Assembly: GCA_002315505.1 (NCBI GenBank)
Contig: DCGX01000075.1
Span: forward strand, 26,550-54,498
Reading direction: 5' to 3'
Source: Ruminococcaceae bacterium UBA1767
GTDB lineage: Bacteria > Bacillota > Clostridia > Oscillospirales > Acutalibacteraceae
DNA: 27,949 nt
Shown here one piece after another: positions 14,558 through 26,500 of the stretch. Position 1 is the stretch's first letter. Every line of letters begins with the position of its first letter. A program made the translations under genes and the position numbers. Under the pieces are notes generated by a model. The model ran no database searches, had not been told where the DNA came from, and saw nothing but the letters and a program-made list of their open reading frames with translations.

Positions 14558-17500
14558 TCATTTTACAATGCTCAATTTGCCAAACAAGTTTTTGAAGATA
14601 TTCAAAACAAAATCTCTGATTCTGTCGCCGAATGTCTTCGGTGCAGATGTATTACCATCATCAGTTGTGCTTCCAAGATTCTGTACTTCAATCTGTACAT
14701 TCTTTGTCTGCCATTCGCCGTTAACTCTCTCAGCAGTAAGAGTAACATTACCGCTTGACTTGATTGTATAATCTCCGCTTGGCTTTACTCGATTGAAGAG
14801 TTCTGTAAGCTGTGCCGGTGTAAGAACAGCTGTAGCAACAAGTTTTCCGTCAACATCAGTTACTGTGATATCTTCTTTAGCTACTGTGATTGATGTAGTA
14901 CCGATACCGTTAAAGGTTACGGTAAATACCATATCTGTAGCCTCAGCTGCAAGAATCTCAACATTTACGTTCTGTGCAACCCACTTTTCACCATCGTAAA
15001 CAGCTGTGAGTGTGATGTCCTTATTATCCTTGATAGAATACTCATTGTCAAGGCCTGTTGACTTGAACATATTATTGATTTCAGCTGCTGTGAGTGTTGT
15101 TGTGAGCTGATATCCGTTGTCTGTTGATGAAACAGTGAACTTGTTAGCTGATACTGTCTTCTGAACAGTATTGCCACCGAAATTAATATTGAAAGTAACA
15201 TCTGTCTTATCCGGAATCGGATTTTCAAACAAGTTAACCATCATTGCTATTGCGGAATCAACAGTATCCTGTGTGGATGAAACAGCAACATCGTCCGAAG
15301 AAATAACCTTAATCGTACTGATACTTACAAATCCCGAATTACATCCGATTGTAACACGTCCGTACGTTTTGCCGTCTGAACCCGTTATAGTTTCAATATA
15401 ATTTGTAATATCGTAGAACTGTTCGGTTGCAGAGGTGAGTGAAATCGTCGAATTACCTCCGATAGTTACAGATGAAGCATTTGCACGAGGAACACGAAGT
15501 GAAATGTGAACACCGTTTACCTTGTCGTAATTAGCAATATCAAACGCAATTGCGCCGCCTGACGAAAGGATAACCTCGTGGTTTGCACCCTTGGTAGTAT
15601 ATGCTGACCATTCGCCGCTTATACCACCCGTTGCTTGCTCTTTTCCATCCTCATCTTCAACTTTATATGCTGAAACATATACAGCCGAATCAGGACCTAA
15701 TGAGAGAGAGCTGCCGAGCTTTGTTCTGATATCAATGTAAGTCGGATTAAGTTCACCGTCTTCTGTGTACTTTGCGATAATATCGGTATTAGTAAGAGTA
15801 GCACCTACGCCTGCAGGGTTGTAAATACGGAAACCTGAAACAACTACGTTGTAGCTACCTTCGACGCTTGACGGAAGATTTCTTCCCTCTCCTGCGTAGC
15901 CTACCAGCGATGCCTCATAATCTGAAATATTGAGTTCATCTGATGAAGCGGTTTCGCCGTCGTTTACACAGTAGTATTCACAGTTTGCATATTCCTCACC
16001 GAGTTCAGCTGAAAGGTCTACTGTATCACCCGACTCGATTTCGTTAGCATAAAGACCCTTGGTAATTGGAGTGCTAATAGTTTTATCGAAGTAGTAGCTG
16101 TAAACTGCAGTAACAGTTACTCTGTATGTGCCGTATCCAAGATCCTTTGTGTAAACAGGAGCCTGGTACAGGTATTCGTTATCGCCATCCTGGTAATAAG
16201 TGTTAATTGCAGTTTGTTTTCCTACAGTTGTATATGTGCTACCGCTCTTCTGCTCAACCTTAACTGTCATCAAACCACTCTGATTATAGCAGGTTGCGTA
16301 CAACGTACAGCCTGTGCCTGTGAACTCATAAGTGTATGTCGGCCATGAGCCTGTAGTTGAGCCATTTGTTGTAGTAACCTGACCGTTAGCAACATTTACA
16401 ATTCTATCTGTGCTTCCTGAAGTGTCGCTGTCAGTTTTATAGGTTGATGAATAACCATATTTCGGTGCTGCAGGAGTCGCAACATTTTTCTCAGCAATCT
16501 TAGTGCCGGAGGTCAATGTAGACCAACCACCCGAACTTGTACCCGGGTCAAATGTACCTGCATCGTCCTGGTCGAAGAAGAGTGTAGTCTGAGGAACAAC
16601 GCTGATTTCCTGATATGTATAATAAGATCTACCCTCGTACTTACTCAAAATCTTTGCATAAATCTTATTAACAGTATCTGCGATTTTGGCTGTTGGCTTG
16701 AACAACAGGTATCCATCGTGATTATACTCAGTTTCTGACTTTTTAGTATCAGCCTGATATATAAATGTACCTGTTCCGTTGGCAAGTTCTTCTCCTTCTG
16801 AGCTGGTACTGAAACCGTCATTTGTAACGGCATTGAAATCCTTCGTATCGGTATTAACCTTATTTAATGAATAACCGACAACGTTTCTTGAAGTCCATTT
16901 ACCCTGACTTGCAATTTCAGTACTCTCGACTCTTTCGTTAGCAGAAACAGCCAATGCTTTTTCATCAACGCCTAAGTCAGCTTCAATCTCAAGCCACATT
17001 GCGTAAAGGGTTGTTGAATTATTAGCTTTGTCCCAGTTATGAGCACTTGCACCATCCTTGGTGTAGTACTTTGTGCCTGCGCCATTTTTCTCTGTAAAGT
17101 AACCACCAAATATATAACCGGTCTTCTTTGGAATTGTGATAGACGGCATAGCACTATCAAATGTTGCAGTAACTGAAGTTGAACCTGCCGTTGTAGCACC
17201 CTGATCGTCAAGTGTTACAGTGTAAGTCTTAGCAGTCCACTGTGCAACAAGTGTTACGTTACCGTATTTTGCACCAAGATGACCTGTACCTGTACCGCCA
17301 AGATATGAATCCTTCGCAACGACCTGGTTAGCAACCCAGTTACCTGATGAAGCAGAAACCTTCCAACCTGTGAATTCATAACCGGTTCTTGTCGGGCTTT
17401 CCAACTTATCTGTTGACTCAATGTTATAATTCAATACATTACTTGAAATTGTAGCTTTTGTTGAGCCTGTAGAGTCATTCAAATCATAGGTGATAGTGTA

Positions 17501-20500
17501 AGGTTTAACTTTCCATGTAGCCTCAAGTGTCATATCACCTGTGTTACCCTTTTGAACAGTGAACGTAGTATACTTTGTTGAATCACTGAACGAGAAGGTT
17601 GCGGAATTATTACCTTGATAATCAAGTGGGTAAACATACGAATCCTTGCTCATTGATGAAGTAGCATTAGTGTATCCACCATCTTTATCGAAGACTCTGT
17701 ATCGTTTATCAGTACCTGATAATATATAAGTACTGCCTGCCTTAATAAATATCGGGTCAGAGTACTTTGAAGGATAAGTACTACTGTACGTTTCCAAGAG
17801 TCCGCCTTGACCAGCGCTGCCTGAATTAATGATAAAACCACTATACCATGTATTGTAATTATACGTACGTTTCCAACCGGTGAAATCATAACCTGTCTTT
17901 GTTGGATTGTTAAGAGTAAATGTAGCAGTATCAATCTGATATGTTGACGGATTAGTTGCAACTGTACTACCGGTCAAGCCTGTATACGTAATATTGTAAG
18001 TATCCTTCTGCCACTGCGCGTACAATGTTACTGTTGCACCCTGTGTTGCTGTAAGGTTTCTTATTGTACCCTTGTTTGCAACATCAGTTCCTGTACCGTC
18101 AGCCTTTGTATTCCACTTAACGAACAAATAACCCGGCTTTAAGAATCTGTTAAATTCAGTAGACTGTGTTGTGTCATATGTAACTGATGTCAACGGACTC
18201 ATTGTTACAGTCGTGAATGTTCTTGTACCGCCGTCAGTTGCGATTGTACGAGTCTGACCGCCGTTACCGTCCCAGTTGATATTATATTGAACTGTATAAG
18301 TAATCGGTGTCCACTGTGCAGTTGCAGTAACATCACCATATGAACCTGTTGCAATCTTTGCGGCTGTTGAAGCAGTGCCACTCGTTACTGAGCCTGATGC
18401 AAACGTTGCACCTGTAAGCGTCCAACCTGCAAACAGGTAACCTGTCTTATTTTTCGACGGAGCTGCAAGTGTTATTGTGCTGCTCTCAATATTATAGGTT
18501 GCCGGATTGCTTGTAGAGTTTGTAGCATCGCCGAGATTATCATAAGTAATTGTATAGGTAATCGGTGTCCACTTTGCAGTTGCAGTAACATTACCATATG
18601 AACCTGTTGCAATCTTTGCGGCTGTTGAAGCTGTACCATTTGTAACTGAACCTGATGCAAACGCAGATACAGTTTCAGGAGATTTTGCAGTAATTGTCAA
18701 TGTCCAACCAGCAAATGTATAGCCTGTTTTATTTCTTGATGGAGCTGCAAGTGAAATTGCACCACTCTCAATATTATAGGTTGCCGGATTTGAAGTAGCA
18801 TTTGTTCCGTCACCAAGTCCGGTATAACTAATCGAATATGTAATCTTAGTCCAAATTGCGGTTGCAGTTACATTTCCGTATGAACCCTTTGCAATCTTTG
18901 CAGCTGTTGAAGCTGTACCACTCGTTACTGAACCTGATGCAAACGTTGCACCCGTAAGTGACCATCCCGCAAATGTGTAACCCGTCTTATTCTTCGACGG
19001 AGCTGCGAGAGTTATTGTATCGCTCTCGATATTATATCCTGTCGGATTTGATGTAGCATTTGTTCCATCGCCAAGACCTTCATAGCTGATTGTATATGGC
19101 TGTACTGTCCATTTAGCTGTAGCAGTAACATTACCATATGAACCCTTTGCAATCCTTGCAGCTGTTGAAGCAGTACCTGTTGTAACAGAGCCTGAAGCAA
19201 ATGAAGTAGTTGTTTCTGGCTCTTTTGCAGTAGCTGTCAAATCCCAACCTGCAAAATTATAACCTGTTTTGTTCACTGCAGGAGCTGCAATGTCAAATGT
19301 ATTTGTTTCAATCGTATAACTAACCTTATAACCTGAAGCCAATGTAGCGCCTGTAATATTAGCATATGAAATTGAGTACGATCTTGCGCTCCATTTTGCT
19401 GCAGCGGTTACATTACCATAAGTGCCTGTCTTAATAGTTGCAGCACTTGAAGCTGTACCATTTGTAACTGAACCTGATGCAAAAGCAGATGCAGTTTCAG
19501 GTGATTTTGCAGCTATTGACAGATTCCATCCACCGAAATCGTAACCCGTCTTATTCTTTGTTGGGTTAGCAAATGTAATCTGACCGCTTTCGATATTATA
19601 GCTTGATGGATTACTTGTGGAATTTGTAGCATCCCCAAGATTAGAATAAAGAATCGAATAGGTATTAACTGTCCACTGTGAGTAAACGTGCATATCACCG
19701 ACTGTAGTGTATGTAGTTGAAGATGAAACGGTAGTTTCGCTTGCATCCTTCCAGCCTGCAAATGTGTAGCCGTTTGGATTAGATAATACAGGTAATGTTG
19801 TAGTGCCATATGCGGCATCAAAAGTAACCTGTGAAACAATCGCTCTGCTACTTACAATATCGTGAACACGTTTTTCGATAATACGAATATTTTTGAAAGC
19901 AACCTTATTTCCTGTACTACCTACTGCACGGAATCTTACTGTAAGTACATTGGTATTTGCTCCGGTTGTAATGGTCTTTGTGAAGGTTGCCGGTGCACTG
20001 CTTGATGCACCTGCAGCTATAGTTCCACTTGTACCAAAGCCTAAGTCTGTAGTGCCGTTATACTGTCTTTCAAGAATTTCAACATTAGATGTACCTGTAA
20101 TATTGTATACCTGTGCTGAAATTGTATATTTTGTGTTCGGCTTAACGGTCATTGTGTAATAACCGCTTGCACCTGATGCGTAAGATTCACCGGTAGTTCC
20201 GGAAGTGATTTGCAATGTAACCGCATTATCACTCTTAACATAATCAGCAGATGCATTCGTGCAGTTCTTACTGCTTGTAGCCTTCCATGCTGTTCCGTCA
20301 AACAATGTGTCTGCGTAAACAGTATAAGTATTTGCCTGCCACTGAGCGGTAAGAGTTACATTACCGTACTTACTACTAAGGTTAGTTCCACCGTTAACAG
20401 TTGAGTTAGCAGTCCAGTTGCCACCTGCGGTAGTAACCTTCCAATTCTTGAAAGTATAACCGGCTCTTGTAGGTGTTGGCAACGCAGTAGTTGACTCAAC

Positions 20501-23500
20501 GTTATAGCTCAATTGTTTATTTGAATCTACACCTGTAATAGAAGCTCTTGTTGAACCTGTTGAATCGTTCAGGTTAAATGTAATTTTATAACCTGTACGC
20601 TTCCAGGAAGACTTATATGTCATACCGTTCGGGTTGCTTGAAGCGGCGAAGGATGACTGAACTGAACCTGTTGCGATGTTAACCCAGCCTGCGAATTCGT
20701 AACCCGGCTTAGATGTTGTCGGAGTACCGCCGATTGTATTAACATTTACAGTACCGCTGTTAACAGTGTAAGTGTTACTTGAGAACGGAGTTGCAGTTGA
20801 GCTATAAGTGATTGTGTTTGCAGGAATTGTACCTGTACCGTCAGTTGCAAAATCAGACTTACGTGTAAGTGAGATGTTGCTGAATGTACCCTTAAGGAAT
20901 GAAGTACCTGCGTTTGACGGGTCAGTACCGAAGTTGATAACGATGTAAGATGTACCTGCAGGTGTGATGAAATCAACTGTTGTATCATCCATCGGCATTG
21001 TTGAACCAACGAAGCAATCGTATCCTGCGAGCCAAACTTTCGGTGTGTACTGATAGTATGCTACACCGTTATTCGGAGCAGTACCAAGGTTGTCACCTGT
21101 ATCGTCCTTAACCTTGATAATTGAAGTAACAATTGCCTTATTTGAATCGCTAAGAGCAGAAAGGTTCGGACCTGCTACAAGGTTATTCGGAGTGTATTCC
21201 GGATTTGCAGTGTCAAAATAAATTGTTGCCGCATCCGAATTCGGTAAAATCTTTGTGCCCGAAGAATTATAGCACTCCATTCTTACTTCGCCCCAAAGAT
21301 ATGTGTTGACAGAATTGAAATCATACTTAAGCTGATACTTTGTATTCGGCTCAACATAAATCTTATATGCGGTGTTATTTGTAAGTGACGTTGTTACACC
21401 ATAATTTGTGTACTCGATAGTACCTGCATCGGCATCAATATAAACAGTCTTACCGATTTCGTTGTTTGCATAACCGTTCTTGAAGCCTGAGATATTGAAG
21501 AGGTTATCGTAGTTCAAACGGAAGTTTGAAAGCTGCCAGTGAGCATAGAGTGTTGTGTTAGCTGCCTCACCCCATGTTGCTGCGGCTGTACCGTCAGCAT
21601 TGTAGTACTTTGTTCCTGTACCGTTGGTGCCTGTGTAATATCCGAGGAAGTCGTAGTTAGCTCTCTTCGGAATTGAAACGGTCGGAATATCGCTATCGTA
21701 AGTAAGCCAGAGACCACTATGTGAGAAGTTAGTCTTTGCGCTTGCCTTTTCGAGCTTGAGTCTGAACTGGAAGTTAGAGTATACATTCGATACTGAATTA
21801 TGCCAAATCCAGAATCTCATACTTACAACAGATGAGCACTTTGTTGAATCTGTAAATGTGAATGTCTTTTTCGCAGTACCGCTGAAGTCCATGTTGGTAC
21901 GGGTTGCTGAGCTGTCTGTACCAACCTGACCGCCGGTTGAAGTAGCACACTCAAATACGCAACATCCGTTACCGGCCGTCTTAGAGCCGCCGATAACTTC
22001 AACAGACATTGTATACGTTGTGTTTAATTCCGGAGTGAACGGAATTGTAAAGAATGTGTTAGTACTTGCTGTCTGAGTACCGTTAAGAGTATAAACGTCT
22101 TCACTACGGTCATAGGTGATTGTAACACCCTGCTGAGTCGGGTTTGTGAGATTTAACGGTTCTCTCAACATATTAACATTTGTTGAGTTCTGGTCATTGA
22201 ATGAAACGAGATACTTATTCGCAGTCCAGTTAGCCATAACTGTTCCATCTGAAGTACCGAAGGTATAAGTGTTTCCGCTTACTGAACCGCCACCCTGAAC
22301 AGTCCAGTTTGAGAAGGTGTATCCTGTTCTTGTCGGAGTGGAAAGTGTTGTTGTTGTCTTATACTTCTGAGTAACCGGAGATGTACCGCTATATGTACCA
22401 CCGTTCGGGTTAACTGTCATTGTATAGCTTGCACGATGATACTTGAATGTAACAGTAATTGAATCCCATGTTGAATAAACAGCGCTGAAGTTACCTGTAC
22501 CATTCTGTGCAGTACCGCCGTTATAGCTTACTGAATAGCCGTCTGCAACATATCCTGCAGGCACTTCCGGTGCGTTTACAGTGATATCTGTACAATACGG
22601 AACTGTCGTTGATGTTTCCGGATAAAGTGCGAGATTGCTCTCGTCTGTGCTTACATAACGACGTGTAACTGTTGTATTCTTCAATACAAGATTACCTGCT
22701 GCTGTGTTAAGTGCATTAACCAGGGAATTGTTTGCACTAACATTAACGCTTTCGAGATTCTTTGCAAGAGCCTTTAATGCATTCTCGTAAGCTGTCCAGG
22801 TGCTTGTAGTATAGTATTCCTTCTGACGACCTGATGAGATAGCAGTAAGGTATGCTGTACGAAGTGATTGCTTGTTAGAATATACCAATTCACAATATGT
22901 ATTACAAAGACCTTCTCGGTTAACCTTATAACCATTGTTTTTACATCTTATCTTTGTGAATGTAATAGCACTCAATTTTGTATATGAAGAGTTAACATTA
23001 TTGGCAAGCTTGCTCTGAGCGACTGCAGATTTTCTGTTACCTGCCAAGTTGTTCATTGTATCTTTGCTTGTTCCATTTGCGTAAGAAATATACTGATTCG
23101 GAATTGAAGCACAGTTATTTGAACTGAACATATTATAGTGAGTGGTATTAAATCCTGATGACAAATCATAACCTGCATAAAGTGCGTTATCATTATCAAT
23201 TTCGCAGTTTGAAGAAATAACATCAAAACCTAAATTGAAGTTAGGAATATCACTATACTTCTTATCTGTCGTATAACGTGATGTATCGATGTAAAGTCTA
23301 CCTGCAATATTACCACCGATAAAGTAAAGCTCACTATCAGCACCGCCATTATTATAATAAGCATTATAGTAGTAATCCATATTCATAATGCTATTATTTC
23401 TTGTCAACAGGCTTGTGTTCTGCTGACCGAAATAGGTTGTACGGGCAACAGCTGCGTGAGGATTACTGGTCAACGGGTCACTGATTAAATCGTAGTAACC

Positions 23501-26500
23501 CTTTGCATTGCCGTCAGAATTGGGCAAATAGGAATAATACGGAAGCTGGTCACCTACTTTATTTGAATCAATATTATAGATTTCATGAATACCGCTAATC
23601 CATGTTGTGTACCAATAATGACCACTGTTAGTAGAACCTTTACGACCATTGTAACAGTTTTCCAAGCTGGTACCGACAGACTGATTCGGAGCATAACACT
23701 CTGTATAAGCTGTCGCTGTCTGTGTAACATTTCTGCCACGGGCATTAACTGTATAAGTTACTGTCCACGAAATTGTGTTTGAAGTACCTGCGGTTGCAGC
23801 ACTGCTATAGGATGAACCGGATTGATTGATTACACCTGTAATCTTGTTTCCGTTAATCGTAAAGCCGTGACCGCTGAGGTTTGTGCCTGCAGAATAGCCG
23901 TTAATCGTTGCATTTGCACAGGTAAGGCTTGTAACTGTAGCGCCTGAAGGTCCTGTGAATGAAAGATAACCTGCTGTCTGTGAACCATTTGCTTCAATGC
24001 TCTGAGTATAGCTGCTGTTACAGTCATTAACAAAGTACTGGAATGACTGACGGTCTGTAGCCTTAAGATAAATAACTTCAGGAGCAAGGAAGGTTGTATC
24101 AGGATAAAGATATGAGCTCTGCTTTGAACCGACAATTGCAATTTCAAGGTCAGTTGCTTCGTTCAAAACCTCGCTGCTTGTTGAAGTCGGGTCACCGAGA
24201 ACAAGGCAGGCTTCGTTGATTGCAGTATCAAGTCCTGTTGCACCATTTGCAACTGCAGCAAGAGCCTCTGCAACGTCATCACGAAGTGTTGTCTTATCAA
24301 CTGCATCAAACTCAACGTTTACGAATGCGTTTGCACGAACAGATGAACCTGAACCGAAAGCACCTGTTGCATTCTCCCATTTCTGGCTTGTTGCGGAAAT
24401 GAATCGGCAACCGTCGCTGAGTCTGACAGCACCTGCTTTTCTGATTACAGTGCTTGTTGTACCTGCTTCAAGACCGGGGTTAACTGATGACCAGTATTTT
24501 GAGAAGTAGTCCTTAGAGGTCTGAACGGATGAACCTGAGCTATCAAGCATCTGCCAACCGGCTCTTCGGTCGATATCTCGGATATATCCGCTACCTGCAT
24601 TACCGCCGAAGGTACCGAAGTAAGTATGGAAGTAGAAGTTAGGAACATCACCGAGTGTTGACAAACGGTCGGGGTCATAGGTAATAAGACCTGTACCACC
24701 GGAAACGTAAACCTTGGTTGAATCGCTACTGCTTGAGTTCTTATAGTAGTACGCTGTACCGCTCGTGCTTCCTGCATTAGCTGAGCCATCGTCGGATGCA
24801 AGAAGGTTTGAGGTTGTAGGAGCGGCGCCACCGACGTAGTCACTCATTGTTGACTTGCAGTTAGTAAGATTGTACTTATAAACTGCGGAAGCGTCCATCT
24901 CATCGTAATATTCATCACCATTTTCGGTAACACCTGTAATACGCATTGGCTTCTGGCTGTTCAATATCTGATGAATACCGAAGATTGCTGTCCACGATGA
25001 ACCTGTTGCATAAGCACCCATTGTATTAGATGTTGATGCCGCAATAGCCGCAACAGAACCGTTAAACGGTGCGTAACAGGTTGTGTAAGCGTTAACTGTT
25101 TTTGTCGAGCCGCTTATTGTGTAAGTAAACGTCCACTTGATTGTGCCGACTCCGCCCGATGCAAGTCCCGAGGACAAGGCAAAGCTTGTATCGGTCGACA
25201 AGTCGAAGCTCGCCGAATACAATCCTCCCGAACTGCTGAACGAGCTCGTCAGCGTCTTCGTTGTCATCGACGTACTGCCGCTCGAAAGTGTAACGGAAGT
25301 AAGAGTTGCGTTATTCAAATGGAAGTATGCTGTCATTGTAGAGCTCGGAGTCTGAAGAGAAACATAGTTCTTGCTATTCTGAATCTGCATCTTATTGTTA
25401 CAAGCAAGCTGGAAGTCAGTAGCATTGCCTGTAGATGCGGTAAGGTAGATTGTTTCCGGAACAGCTACAGGAGAAGCTGATTCAAATGCTGTTTCGGAAA
25501 GAGCTGCCTCGTCAGAAGGAAGGGCATGAACCATACCGATGAAGCCCCAACATGATGTCTGGCTGCTTGAGCCTTTGAGCTTATCAGTAAAGCCTGTCTT
25601 AACGTTAGCCGCACGCATACTGTGTGACCAGTCGTATGTGCCGTGGAGATACTGAGCCCATGAGTACGGATATTCGTTACTGTATTTGTTAAGGTTACAG
25701 TTCCTATACATACTAAGACCGTCAGAGTCACTGCCTGTATACGGCTTCTTAGTTTCCTGAACCATATATGTATCGGTAATGTTTGTAAAAATTTCTTTAA
25801 TAGGAAGACCTGCACGGCTGTCCTTTGTATAGAAAAGCCATGTGTTATAGTTACCGATGCTGTCATTCGCAGTAAGTCCTTCGTTGAACTTAACAGAACC
25901 GTCACTTCTTATTGTTGTTGAATTATCCCAGTTAGAGTTATAGTATGTAACTGTCGGACTGCTTTCATTACCATTGCTATCCTTACCGGCATAAAGCTCC
26001 TGTCCCGAATATGAATATCCCGGGTCGGATGCGCCACCGTAATAGATACGAAGGTCGGTGATAGCCTGATTCGGGTCTGTTGTTGTCTTATAACCAAGAC
26101 AAACAGCATAAGCACCTGTTGCACCGTCATAAGCATAACTGTCAAAGTTGAAGTCTGCTACATCGGGAAGACAGTCGCCGTCCTTGGTGTTATTGAAGGA
26201 ATATGTATCTTCGATAGGAATATATCCTGCAGCCTCACACTTTGCAACAGCTTCATCAAAGTGACCTTTACCTGCAGTACCGCCACTTGCAGTACCCGAA
26301 GTAGTAGCCTTGAAAAGTCGAACATCACTGATGTAAGTCTGGTTGTTCGAATAGATACTCTTGTTATATGTACGAGAAAGGTTGAAATAGTTCAAAACCT
26401 CTTTCGTTGTTGCTGTGTTTGTATTTGATACATTCTTTAAGGTATAAAAACTTGCTAACGGGTTACAATCGGAGAATGCAGAGTCACCTTCATAGTCGGA

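Noticed and set aside
14558..14700. LPXTG sorting signal at the end of the giant protein
   Set aside because: The last 150 residues contain no LPXTG-like motif followed by a hydrophobic helix and basic tail.
18305..19666. CRISPR-like or tandem DNA repeat array
   Set aside because: The repeats are 258-282 bases, in frame and protein-coding, with no spacers or cas genes; they are B-repeats of the giant protein.
25137..25355. Plus-strand 72-codon frame opposite the GC-rich patch, with a plausible-looking protein
   Set aside because: It begins at TTG without a ribosome site and lies inside an intact minus-strand gene; the GC-rich serine codons create the open frame.
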